Positions 39,511 to 48,890 of a DNA stretch of 64,000 bases are shown here, one piece after another. Source of the stretch: Pipra filicauda (lineage: Eukaryota > Chordata > Aves > Passeriformes > Pipridae). The DNA lies in contig NW_024104096.1 of NCBI RefSeq assembly GCF_003945595.2, positions 4,335,501 through 4,399,500 on the forward strand. The letters run 5' to 3'. The position numbers were made by a program, and so were the translations under genes. The first letter of the stretch is position 1; the number at the start of each line of letters is the position of its first letter. The notes below the pieces were generated by a model. It did not search any database. It was not told the origin of the DNA and was given only the letters and a program-made list of their open reading frames with translations.

Positions 39511-42249
39511 GTTTGTTATTAACTGGAACGTGAACCTGAAACGGTGGAGGGGGAGGGGAGGTATTTTTCGTGCTTCCACTGGTCGTGGTAGTTTGGGAGC
39601 GAGGAATGTGCCTGCTCGTCGTCTTGTCCCATCCCACAGAAGTGGTTTGGATCGAGTAGCACGCGCTTCACAAAATAAGGCAGGAAAGATGAAGCACTTA
39701 CACACATAGCAAAAAAAAAAAAAAAAATCCCACACGTTCTTACTGCGATAGCCTTAGAGCGGTAATCTAATTTTGTTCTCTTTCAAACTGTTTCAAGGCA
39801 TATATGTGTGTGTATATATATGTGTATATATATCCTCCAGGTTTCAGTGGGCGTCTTTCTGCTGCTCTGTTATCATTATTTCTTGCCTTGATGTGACGTT
39901 GAAGACAGATGACAGCATTGTCAGGTTGTCTTTAATTCATTTGAAGATTAAAAAAAAAATACACACAAGGCTTCTGACAATATTCAAAGCTGAACGGATT
40001 CACTTTTTTTTTTTTTTTCACGTAGGGACGGGGGGGCTTGAGAGTGGGGAGCAGTTGATGAATTTCAGACATGAAGAGAGAACAAAGTCTGTGCATCGCT
40101 GTGCGCGCACACACGCACAGAGCAAGTGGCCGGAGGTGGGATTTTTGCAGCAGCAGCAGCACCTGGTTCATGTTGATGGAGAAATATCCAGCATTAGGAC
40201 AGTCTTTTAGCATTTATGCACAAGCTCAAATGTATAATCTGCTCAAATTTCAACCGCATCTCTGCTGCCAAAGCATTCCACCTCCAGAGAGGTGAGAGCA
40301 TACAGACTCAGGGTCCGTCTTTTTTCTTCCGACACCTCTGCTCTTCATCGCAACAAAATTTTACCTTAAAAAAAAAAAAAAAAGTAGCCTGCCCCGAATT
40401 TTCTAGGAGTGAGCTGAGAAAGAGATTTAGCAGGGATTAGACACCTCTGATCAGACTGTTTGCTTGCCTGCCTCAGGTCTGTTCGTGAAGCAATGCGGGC
40501 TATGCTTCATGGTGCAAAAAGAATCGGGGGGGGTGGGGTGTCTCAGCATGGGGTTAGGAAAGTCCGAAATTATACTCAAAAATCTTTATGGAAAGGAGAT
40601 TTGATGCTGATAACTCCAGCAATTTTCCACTTTAGATTTATTACTTAAAAAACCCCCAAACCCAACAAAATAAAACCCCAAACATACAAACTAAACTAAA
40701 CATAAAAAAACCCCTAAACTGTGCTCTACTGAAAGACTAGTGTGAGAGCCAACAGTGTTAAAACAAGGCAGCATTGCTCTCTGTCTTTTCTAAGTATGGA
40801 AGAATGAAGTTTGATCAATGAATACAGAATAGGAATGCACATTTACTTTTGTTTCAGAAAGTTTGGGCCTTCCAGGATTCCCGCTGGCTGGGTGATTTCA
40901 GCTGTAGGTGTGGGCAGATCATTACAAACCTCGGATTAGAGAGAAGAGGGTCAGCTGCAGTCACCACATTGCGCGTACTTTTCTGGCTAAGCTGAGGGTG
41001 GCTTCAAAGGAAGTGGATGGGCAGTGGGTGCCTTTCTGGTCTTAGAAAATGGAGTCTCTTATCGCTGAGGAAAATCTTCTCGTAATAAAGGCATCCCTGT
41101 AATTTAGCACTAGCATATATTTTGCACTCTAAAATCAGGCGAGCAAACGTATATGCACATTTTTGGTGTGGGCTTGTACGCATAAGCCAAGATCCATATG
41201 CCCATATAGGCTCAGATATATTACAGAGACTCCTTTGCTGTCTGTGGAGTCTGGTGTTTTATTGTTTCATAAAACTACCTTAATTACATTTTCCCATAGA
41301 TAAGATAAACAGGACACTTCTTTTCTAAGCGTTGGTTATCAGAAGTATTTTGTCGAAGTGGCATCCAGAGTAAGCTTTTGAGAGGGGATGGAACTGCATT
41401 AATTTTTATTTGGGTTCTTCAGTTGCACTTAGCATCTGACAAGAGTTGATTTAAATATTACATGAGTTTATCTTTAATGTTCAAAAAAGATTTGTGAGAA
41501 AGATGAAACTGTTTAATTTAAACTAATGTATGCCTGACTCTGGTCAGATTGATCACAGTTTCGGGTTTTGATGGGTTTTGCCCTTCTGTTGCTTGTCCTC
41601 TCGAGCTGGTTTTTCACTGTGAAATTATTTTAGTTCGGTGGCATGGACCAGCGGCTGCTGTCAAATCCACAACCCATCCAGTTAGTAAGAACGGGGAGGG
41701 GGGGGGAGGAATAACAAATGCAGTCCTTTTACCTAAAAACATTAATGTCCATAAGTCAATCTCTATTAGAAAAAAAGGCGAATTTCCTATACTAATATCA
41801 AAATTCTAGGTGGCACTTGCCAAGTTAAATACTTAACAAGCCTGTAAGAGAGACCTCCTTACCACCACTCTACATATAAAATAAGATATTTTAATTTTTC
41901 TTTAATCTCCGGGACAGTATCTGAGCAAAACAGTAATAACAACATCAAGCGTTCATTACATCACTTGCATCAGCAATCTTTGTGTATAACTTTTAAGAAC
42001 TGAAATCCACAAAACTGCAGTTAGGTTCCAGGACACAGAAATGCCTCTCTCTGTTCAAAATCGTCCCTGCAGCACCTGATAGCCGATGGGGTTTGGCTAG
42101 CGAAGTCTGAGCTGCAGCTGTTAGAGATCTGTAATTGTAAAATACATGAATAGGAGAGGAGCATGGCGATAGTGGTGCGTTTTAATCGCGGTAAATCTGT
42201 AAGTGTTGCTCGCACACCCAGATGGAGCCTGAAATGTAATTTTCTTCGA
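39511..42249. other. Noncoding stretch between CpG islands
   Basis: Holds the TA/TG microsatellite, several A-, T- and G-runs and an AAAC-rich low-complexity tract (about 40645-40720). I recognise no gene or transposon. Confidence 0.5.
39801..39833 (+). repeat. TA/TG dinucleotide microsatellite
   Basis: Alternating TA and TG runs follow the 39.2-39.5 kb CpG island. Noncoding. Confidence 0.85.
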
Positions 42250-43360
42250 ATTAAGAGTAGCTAAAATAGCGAAGCGGGGAGGGCAGTCTGGCCGGGCTGC
42301 AGGAGAGAGCGGGGGGCGTGCGGCGTAGGGAGAGGACTGCGAGCTTGTTCTGCCTTTCTCGGACTCGCTGGATGAATCCTCTACAACCATCACCCCCGAC
42401 CCGGGAAGCCTTTCTTTCGATTACTTGCTGTATTTGTATCCACTTTCTATTATATTACTGAAGTTTACTTGGTGCAGTTAACAGCATTGCCCTCTCCTCC
42501 CCTTCTCTAACTCATCAGTTCATAACGAGAGCTCGTTTTACATTCCCTAAAGCAGAGATTCGCAATGGTCCCTTTTCCATTTAAGGCCGCGGGGGGGAAA
42601 TACATTTGGTTAAAGCACAAAGCATTTCCCGTGCCGCCTTCGGACAGCGTCCCAAAAGAGCCGCAGCGCGGCCCAGCATCCGGAGTCCCCACGAGCATCC
42701 CGGTCCCCGCCGCGGTCCCGGGCCCGGCCCGGCCCGGCCCAGCCTCAGCAGTCGCGCCGTGCCGGGACGGCCGGGCGAGCGCTGGAGCTCCATTAGCTTG
42801 CTGCTTTTCTCGCCTTCGCACATTAACGCTAACTTCCACTAATTATCTGGAGTAAATGTATTAGACTAATTAGCATCTGGGCACCACGGGAAACTTTGAA
42901 CAGTAATTATATTGTGGGGGGGATCCAGAACGAGGGAGAAAACCCAGTGATTTGTCAAGCAAAGTCGCCGCTTGCAACTTTCCTCCTCGCCAGCGGTTCG
43001 CGCTGGGGCCGGGGCGAGGGCAGACGGCAGCGGGGGGAGAGGGGCTGAGTGAGGGGCAGCGGAGACCCAGCTCCGCCTGAGCCCCTGCCTGCGAGCGCCT
43101 GGCACACCGCGGGGCAAAGCCCCTCGCTGGCATCGCTTTTACGAACTTGGGGATCGCTTTTCCCACTATCCCGGCTGCAACGGTTTGTTCCGCAGTTTCG
43201 GTAGCTGCTCTGGCTTTGCCGTCGCAGCCCCCGCTCCTACCTGAATGCAGGACGACGAGCCGGAGCCGGGCGGTGGCCCTTGGGCGCAAGGAAGCCTGGC
43301 TGGGGAGGCAGAGACGCGGCGCAGGCAGGGGCAGCCCCTCTCGGTAACACGTCGAGTTTG
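42250..43360. promoter_or_regulatory. CpG island downstream of ZNF503
   Basis: The sequence is GC-rich with frequent CpG (densest at 42580-42800 and 42960-43350), interrupted by an AT-rich strip around 42830-42915. It lies beyond the probable 3' UTR. The overlapping open frames on both strands are compositional. Such satellite islands are common around Polycomb-regulated developmental genes; that role is inferred. Confidence 0.5.
42840..42909. promoter_or_regulatory. Triple TAATTA homeodomain-site cluster
   Basis: Three TAATTA cores occur in 70 bp (42840-42845, 42867-42872, 42904-42909) inside the GC-rich island 42.25-43.35 kb, where such AT cores are not expected by composition. This suggests a homeodomain-bound element about 1.8 kb downstream of ZNF503. 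Conservation has not been tested. Confidence 0.35.
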
Positions 43361-43399
43361 GCACTGTACTTCAGTAAAGAGCAAACTCGGACCAAATAA

Positions 43400-44681
43400 C
43401 GGATGGCTTCTTTTTTTTTTTCCCCTGTCCCTTCCTTTTTTAAAAGAAAATGAGTTTTCAGAGCCGTCCGATTTTTTTTAAGGTGATGATCGTTTGTGCT
43501 GCGGTGCGAACTGAAGAGAGAAATTGAAAATAACTGGATGAGCTCAAACAGTGCTTCCCTAATTGCTTCTGAACTTCTCATTTAGAAAGAGATGAATGCA
43601 TTACATTGTAAAAAAATAGCTTTCGGATAATCGTCTTACACTTTTACAAATCAGTCTTGCCTTCCCTGTTTCTTTCTAAAGAATTAATTGAAAACTAGTT
43701 TTAAAAATCAGATTTTTCACAGTAAAAACATTTCTAAAAAAAAGTTTATCTGCTTTAAGAAAGGGAAAGAGATTTAAGTGATTCTCAGTTTTCCTATTTT
43801 GTGCCAACAAATTCTACTGAAGAGGGAAAAAACCCAACTCTGTCTGATTATTTTTTAAGAGAGCCCTGGGGTTACAATAAAAAAAAACTTTGGGTTGTTT
43901 TTTTTTAATTTTTAATTAAAATTGAATAAACGCTTAAGGAGAAATTAGCAGTTGCCTCCATCCAAGACCTACTCGGGTTTTATAACAGAATCAAAGCGTA
44001 TTCAAAAAAAAAAAAAAAAGGTAAAACCTTTTAATACATCAAATATACGGAATTTTAATCTTTAAAGCGATACATTGTCTATTTTAGTACATGACGTAAA
44101 CCTTACTTAACCCTTTTCACAGGGTGGACTTAAAAATTAAAAATAGTTAAGTGTTCCTTTTAAAGAACAAAATAAGGCAAATGAGGTTTTTGGAATAGAA
44201 CTGTTTTTGTTTTTCTTCCAGAATACATACAAAAAAATACCAATTCTCTTTCAAGGGTATACACCTTAAAAATAATTGCAATTTGAAATTATAATTGACA
44301 AATTGCGAGTTGTTTTTTAGTAACAAACATGCATGTAAATTTTTTTTGTTTCAATGAGACATTAAATAAGAACGTACAATACAATCATAGCAATTTTAAA
44401 GTAACATTAAAGAGAAGACCTCTATCTTTTTATTTATATTCTACAATGGGTGTTCCACTTTTACCTATTGAGCTCAGTTAAGTAATGCACTTTATGATTC
44501 GTTGTCCCGCTTGAAGCTAACATAAATAAATACAGTGCTCATGGATCCAGTCCTCAAATGAACACTATTTTATAAAAAGTCAGATTTTTTTTTCTTTCCA
44601 ACTTTTATAAAGTTTCGCAGGGCTTCCTTCCCTTACCGCTAGACTGTGTTGTGTTGTGTGTCAAAGCCCCGCTGCCTGTGC
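43400..44681 (-). other. ZNF503: Probable ZNF503 3' UTR and downstream flank
   Basis: The sequence after the TGA is AT-rich with no coding potential, as expected of a 3' UTR. The only canonical AATAAA on the minus strand in this stretch is the complement of TTTATT at 44429-44434, about 250 nt past the stop. ATTAAA variants lie at 44054-44059, 44030-44035, 43911-43916 and 43904-43909. The transcript may therefore end near 44.4 kb or near 43.9-44.0 kb. A T-run on the transcript strand (A-run at about 44004-44019) also lies here. The true end needs RNA evidence. Confidence 0.5.
44429..44434 (-). terminator. Candidate poly(A) signal AATAAA of ZNF503
   Basis: TTTATT on the plus strand gives AATAAA in the ZNF503 sense. 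It is the first and only canonical signal within 1.2 kb past the stop codon. The surroundings are AT-rich. Usage is not shown by the sequence. Confidence 0.4.
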
Positions 44682-46202
44682 TCACTGGTACCCCAGGGCC
44701 GAGGCTGTGGTGAGTCTCTGCCCATAGAGTGCGTAAGGGGAATAGTAGGGTCCGGTGGCAGCGGGCACGGGCACGGGGGCCCCGGGGGTGGGCAGGGGGC
44801 TCTTGGAGTAAGGGTGGTAGCGGCTGCCGAGTCCCAGCGCGTGGTGTGGGCTGCGCAGGGCCAGCGTGCCCGGGCTGCCCGGGGCGCCCGTCGTGGGGAT
44901 GTGCATGTGGCATGCCATGGCTGCGGCCGCCGCGCTGGCCAGCGACGAGGAGCTGGGGTAGCTGGAGAGGAGTTTATCGGTGCCAGGGAAGGCAGTATGG
45001 GTCCGCAAGTGGCTAAGCAGCTCCTCCGAGGTGGCAAAGCGCTTGTCGCAGGGTCCGTTGGCCGACACCCAGTTGCAGATGTGCGGCTGGGGGTCGTTGG
45101 GGAGCATGAAGCCGTAGGGGTACAAAGGGTGGCCGGCCAGCGAGGGCGGCGTGGCGCCGGTCAGCGAGGAGTGGACGCTGTGCAAAGGGTGGGTGGGGTA
45201 GACGAGGGGGTATCCGGACTTGAGGGCCTGGTCGTGGGCGCAGGAGGCGCCGGCGGCGCCTGCCAGGTGGCTGGCGCAGTGGTAGCTCAGGCAGTACGGG
45301 TCTCGGCACAGGCTCGCCGTCATCACCGACGGCGGCGACGCGCCCGCCAGCGGGCTCGACCCCGCCGGCTTGCTGCAGCCCAGGCTGCTGGCGGCGGCCA
45401 GCTGGGCTCCCACCAGGCTGGAGGATTTGGTGGGGTCCAGAGCCACTCCGTGCGGCAGGAACTGGGGCGGGTAGCCGGCGTAGGCTCCAGCCAGCGTCCC
45501 CGGGTAGCTCATGCCCGCCGGGGGCAGGGGGAAGACGGTCTGTCCCGGCTTGTAAGGGGAGACGGGGGCCACGAGGCCGGAGCCCAGGACGGAGGTGGAG
45601 GAGGTGGCGGTGGTGCTGCTGCAGGAGGAGGCGGAGTCCGATGCGATGGGCTTGGAGCCCGGCGTGCTCTCCTGGTGCTGGTTGACCTCCACGTTAATCC
45701 CGGCACAGCTCACGCTAATCCGGCTGTGGCTGATGCTGGTGGTGCCCGGGCCTCCCTCTGAGCCGGAGTTGCCGCTCTTTCCGCAGCCCTCCGAGTCTTT
45801 CTTGTCCTCCCCGCCTTTGCCCTCGGCCGGCAGCAGCCCCGGCGAGCAGGCGGAGGCGCTGGAGTTGGGGCTGCCTGTCCTTGGGGTGAACGGCTGGCAG
45901 GTGGCGCTCGGCACCCGGAATCCCGACTTCTCCCCGGCCGCGACCCCCGCGGCGGGGGCGCCCGCGCAGCCTGCCGCCCCCGGCTCCTTCTTCTCCGCGC
46001 CCGGCTTGGAGTACGGCTTGAAGCTCGACTTGTCCTCCACACCGATGTCGCTGAGCTTCAAGGGGCCCGACTTGGAGTCCTTGTCGCCTCCGGAGCCATT
46101 GGAGGTGACCGAAGAGAGTTTGGATGAAGGGGACGGGTCCGGCTTCCCTATCTGCGAGCAAGTTTGTGCCAAAAGGGCCAGGGGACTCTTTTTCGCATCC
46201 AG
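44682..46202 (-). CDS. ZNF503: ZNF503 exon 2 coding part (residues 104-609, stop TGA)
   Basis: This exon encodes the rest of ZNF503. It opens after a good polypyrimidine tract and CAG acceptor with LDAKKSPLALLAQTC, the family's Sp-type motif (about residues 104-118). The FKPY motif is at 164-167, in the region linked in this family to Groucho-type corepressor binding. A Ser/Gly/Pro-rich stretch follows, then the CRDPYCLSYHC motif at about 402-412. A single C2H2 finger has Cys479, Cys488, His501 and His505, giving the unusual C-x8-C-x12-H-x3-H spacing. A short Ala run follows, and the protein ends YGQRLTTASALGYQ. The total of 609 residues is a little shorter than the roughly 646 residues I recall for the human protein, mainly because the long Gly runs of mammals are reduced here. 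No frameshift or missing ligand is visible. The finger-flanking LLSHLRTHTAFPGTDKLL and the INVEVNQH segment favour ZNF503 over ZNF703. Confidence 0.95.
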   Translation of the reverse strand: MDAKKSPLALLAQTCSQIGKPDPSPSSKLSSVTSNGSGGDKDSKSGPLKLSDIGVEDKSSFKPYSKPGAEKKEPGAAGCAGAPAAGVAAGEKSGFRVPSATCQPFTPRTGSPNSSASACSPGLLPAEGKGGEDKKDSEGCGKSGNSGSEGGPGTTSISHSRISVSCAGINVEVNQHQESTPGSKPIASDSASSCSSTTATSSTSVLGSGLVAPVSPYKPGQTVFPLPPAGMSYPGTLAGAYAGYPPQFLPHGVALDPTKSSSLVGAQLAAASSLGCSKPAGSSPLAGASPPSVMTASLCRDPYCLSYHCASHLAGAAGASCAHDQALKSGYPLVYPTHPLHSVHSSLTGATPPSLAGHPLYPYGFMLPNDPQPHICNWVSANGPCDKRFATSEELLSHLRTHTAFPGTDKLLSSYPSSSSLASAAAAAMACHMHIPTTGAPGSPGTLALRSPHHALGLGSRYHPYSKSPLPTPGAPVPVPAATGPYYSPYALYGQRLTTASALGYQ

Positions 46203-47318
46203 CTGCGGAAATCAGAAGGACACACAAAGACAGAGATTTAATCGGGGTCTAAGAAAAACCCCAGTGCATACCTAGGACTCTTGTCCCGTAGGTGTTTGCA
46301 GAGTACAGTCTGGAAGTAACGAACAATTTTGTGCGCATTCATCACCTTGACAGCCCCCTCCCCTGAATGCACCATTTTCCATAAAGCCTTTTAAAAGGGC
46401 TGGGGATTTTCGTATCCCTGGGAGCCCGCCGTGGCTGCCTTCAGTGGCCACTGCCTCCCTGGCAGCGGCCTGGGCAGCGCGGAACTCGCTCGACGTCTCG
46501 GCGTCGCTCCGGTCGTGCAGGCGCGCAAACCCGCCCGTGGACTATAGCGACTGCAGCATTTCTGCACCCTGACTGGTGACACTATTTATAAACAGAGCCC
46601 GAGTTAGCCAGCGAGCCGGGCTCCCCGGGAGAGGGGTGTCCTCGCTCCGCAGAGACCTTAATGAAATCATTCATTCCCACGGACACACCCTTCCCACCAC
46701 CCTCTCCGTTTCGAGTTTCGGTCCCGCAAACAGCGAGCTACGCAAAGGGGGACCGGCAACCTCGACAGAGGTGAAAAGGGACTAATAGGGCCTCTGAAGT
46801 ACAAATGCCTGTCGGTACTTGAAAGGAATCGGTCGGGAAGCCGAAATAGTTATCCTGCCGCACCCACGTTTGAGCCTGTCCCTCTCTGCGTCGTGTCGTC
46901 CCGTCCTGTGTGTCCCCCCACCAAACCCAAAACACTGCTTTCAAAAGCAAGGTTGTTTGGCACTCGGAGCGCTTTCTTATTTGCGTGGCCGGATCGTGAC
47001 CCCAGCGCGGGTCGTTTCCTTCCCCTCACCCCTTCTCTCAAAGAAAAAAAAAAAAAAAAAAAAAAAAAGCTCAAAATAGCAAAATGAAAAACTTAATTTA
47101 TACAGGAACTAGAAATTATCCTGGTAAACATGGAAACAATACCCAGGAGCGGTTCCTCGCACTAACTCGAGATCAAAAGAAGCCCCTATCCCGGTGTAAA
47201 TGCATTTCAAAGCGCAGGAAAGTGCCGAGGGCGGCTGGCGGAGCCGCCATGCACAGCGAGCGCCCGGGCAGGGACGGGAGAAAGCGACGGGGGCCCGGGC
47301 CGGTTCCGAGGTCCTTAC
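46203..47318 (-). other. ZNF503: ZNF503 intron 1 (phase 0, GT-AG)
   Basis: This 1,116-bp intron separates the two coding exons. On the minus strand the donor reads GAG|GTAAGG and the acceptor is a pyrimidine-rich run ending TTTCCGCAG|CTG. The single intron after the PIE codon is the family's usual gene structure. Its only repeat is an uninterrupted A25 on the plus strand (47044-47068), which is T25 in the transcript. No other gene is visible inside. Confidence 0.9.
47044..47068 (+). repeat. A25 run inside the ZNF503 intron
   Basis: Uninterrupted A25 on the plus strand (T25 in the ZNF503 pre-mRNA), about 250 bp into the intron from the donor. Confidence 0.9.
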
Positions 47319-47627
47319 CTCGATGGGGCTGACGGGCGTGGAGGGTAAAGGCTGCAGGTATTCAGGGTGTAAAATGTGTCCAGTCCGCGCCGTGAGCATT
47401 TTCAAGACTTTGATGGGAAGGCGGTTGGCTTGGCGTAGCGGGTCCGAGGGGGGGACGGCGTGGAAGCAGGGCTTGGCGGCGGCGCTGCTGCCGTTATTCC
47501 CAGCGTGCCCGTTCGGCCCGGCGAGGTCGGCGGCGCTGCGGCTGCGGCGGGGGCTGCCTCCGGGCTCGCTGAGGCTGCTGCTGCGCTTACTACTTCTTAT
47601 AGCAGAAAGCGAGGGCGATGTGATCAT
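47319..47627 (-). CDS. ZNF503: ZNF503 exon 1 coding part (N-terminal 103 residues)
   Basis: This exon encodes the N-terminus of zinc finger protein 503 (Nolz1/Nlz2), a nuclear transcriptional repressor of the NET (NocA/Nlz, Elbow, TLP-1) family. The start at 47627 is the first in-frame ATG. It begins MITSPSLSAIRSSK, which aligns with the SPSLSALRSSK start I know from the family. The frame stays open further upstream but has no other ATG. Residues 1-54 are Ser/Gly/Arg-rich and variable. Residues 55-103 form the conserved block with HAVPPSDPLRQANRLPIKVL, the TGHILHPEYLQPLP segment and a final STPVSPIE. The exon ends after a complete GAG codon, followed by a GTAAGG donor (phase 0). The family continues from PIE into LDAKKSP, which is exactly how exon 2 starts. 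The ATG has G at -3. Identity is very likely; ZNF703 is the paralogue to exclude. Confidence 0.93.
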
Positions 47628-47749
47628 GACCCAAAACCTCGCATGAAAACTGGGGCAAGTGGCGCCGCTCGCACTCGGAAACGCTCGCTCGCGTTCTGCG
47701 GGCGAGAAAGGAAAAAAGCCACACGCCCCCCGAGCAGAAAAACAAACAT
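47624..47749 (-). other. Upstream ORF of ZNF503 overlapping the main start codon
   Basis: On the ZNF503 strand an ATG at 47749 opens a 41-codon frame, different from that of ZNF503, with no internal stop. A second ATG in the same frame lies at 47644, which alone would give a 6-codon ORF. Both end at a TGA (47626-47624) that overlaps the ZNF503 ATG (47627-47625) as ATGA. Both upstream ATGs have weak contexts (T at -3). This would let ribosomes that translate the upstream ORF terminate exactly at the main start, a layout compatible with reinitiation or translational damping. Whether the mRNA extends upstream of 47749 is not visible here, so a role is inference. The predicted peptide resembles nothing I recognise. 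Confidence 0.45.
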
Positions 47750-48130
47750 ACAACGTCCCGTGGCTCTCTCTGGCGGGGAGGGCGTGGGTGGGGAGGGGGA
47801 GGGAAAGGGGGAGCCGGCCGGAGAGAAAGAGGAGGAAAAAAAAAGCCGAGTAATCCTTGGGCTGTGCTGGGGGCGGGGGTGGAGGCTGCGAGCGTGTGCC
47901 GCGGTCCCCCTCGGCCGCTCTCGGCTCCCCCGGCTGGCGCGGAGCGGAGCGCTCGCCTCCGCCGCTCAGCTGTGATGCGAGCCGCTGCCCATCCAGCCCG
48001 GGATCTGGCAAAGAAACTCACTTCAAAAGCAGCTGAATTAGTCTGAGATTAAAGCCTTTGCCGCCTTCCAATCAAATGGGACCCCGAGGTGATTGGAGGG
48101 TCAAGGGGATGTGACGTTCCCTTTTCTGGG
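47628..48130 (-). promoter_or_regulatory. ZNF503: ZNF503 5' UTR and CpG-island promoter
   Basis: CpG-rich DNA lies directly upstream of the ZNF503 start. There is no clear TATA box at the expected distance, as is usual for CpG-island promoters of developmental regulators. Two CCAAT boxes face each other: one on the plus strand at 48068-48072 and one on the minus strand at 48092-48096. A TGACGT CRE-like core lies at 48112-48117. They sit about 440-490 bp before the ATG, a plausible core-promoter distance. The start site of transcription itself cannot be read from the sequence. Confidence 0.55.
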
Positions 48131-48780
48131 GCTTTTTTTTTTTCTCCGTTTTTAATGGTCTCTCACTCTTTTTTTTTTTTTTTTCCCCCTTCCCTTTCTC
48201 GTCCGCCTTCCCTCCCCCCTCCCCTCCTTCCTTGTTTTCGCTCCCGGGATGGGATGGGCGTTAATTCTGTGTTTCACATCACGCGCTGCGAACGTTTTTC
48301 TCCCTCCGCAGGCAGCGCGGATCGCAGGCAGCGGCGGGGGCGGCCGCGGGGCCGGGGGTGCCGCGCCTGGCGGGGGTCGGTCGGGGGCTCCGCCGCCCTC
48401 CCCGCGCCTACCCCCCTACCCCACCGCTCGCACACCGCCCCGAGCACGACCCGCCGCCGGCCAAGCACAGCGCTCATGGGCCTGGCCTGCGCCCCCCGCC
48501 CCCGGGGACAGCCCGCCGGGACAGCCCCGCCACCGCCACCGCGCCGTGTCCCCTCGGACCCCGCGAAAGGGTCTCGGGGCGCTTTTCCCGCCCCTCCCGC
48601 CTGGCAGCGCGGGGGAGACTCGGCCGAGAACCTGCAGAGCGCCGAGCCGCGCGTCGCCGGCGGGCGGGGGCCGGGGCGCTGCGGCGGCGCGGGGAGCGCG
48701 GCGGGATTGGGGGAGGCCGCTCGTCACACGAGGGGCTGTCACGCACCGCCCGCCGCCGCCTTTCGGGACTCTCCGCCCCG
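48130..48780. promoter_or_regulatory. CpG island upstream of ZNF503
   Basis: T-rich tracts at 48127-48185 are followed by about 500 bp of extremely GC- and CpG-rich sequence (48300-48780). It is continuous in character with the promoter island. Long open frames in it on both strands are expected from the composition and show no family resemblance. It probably belongs to the ZNF503 promoter island and could also serve a divergent plus-strand transcript, as human ZNF503 has a head-to-head antisense RNA (ZNF503-AS2). No exon of such an RNA is recognisable here. Confidence 0.5.
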
Positions 48781-48786
48781 CCGTCA

Positions 48787-48860
48787 ATTGTCAGTGCTCC
48801 CCAACCGCAATCAATCAGTTATTTGTCAGCCCCTGTCAATCCGCCCTTGATTTATGTCAG
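48787..48860. promoter_or_regulatory. HOX/PBX/MEIS-type site cluster upstream of ZNF503
   Basis: Within about 75 bp there are TGTCA at 48789-48793, ATCAATCA at 48810-48817 (TGATTGAT on the minus strand), TTGTCAG at 48823-48829, CTGTCAATCC at 48833-48842 (close to the PBX-PREP composite TGATTGACAG) and TGATTTATGTCA at 48848-48859. In the last, a HOX-PBX octamer TGATTTAT abuts a MEIS/PREP half site. The cluster lies at the outer edge of the promoter CpG island, about 1.2 kb before the ATG, and looks like a conserved promoter-proximal element. Motif matches are read directly; binding and function are inferred. Confidence 0.45.
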
Positions 48861-48890
48861 CTTTTGTTGCTGATTACAAGCCTGGTGTGA

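Noticed and set aside
44646..45761. 371-codon plus-strand open frame
   Set aside because: It is antisense to ZNF503 exon 2; its Gly/Ala/Arg-rich translation is a by-product of the GC-rich codons of the real gene.
45595..46275. 226-codon plus-strand frame crossing the exon 2 acceptor
   Set aside because: Antisense shadow of ZNF503 that runs across the splice acceptor into the intron; no independent support.
44682..47627. Assignment as the paralogue ZNF703
   Set aside because: The finger flank (RFATSEELLSHLRTHTAFPGTDKLL), the INVEVNQH segment and the YGQRLTTASALGYQ end fit ZNF503 better from memory; a phylogeny would settle it.
47628..48011. N-terminal extension of ZNF503 upstream of 47627
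   Set aside because: The frame is open but has no ATG; the apparent start at 48011 is a TTG, and the family N-terminus begins at 47627.
48089..48890. Long plus- and minus-strand frames upstream of ZNF503
   Set aside because: Compositional open frames in a CpG island; no recognisable protein family.
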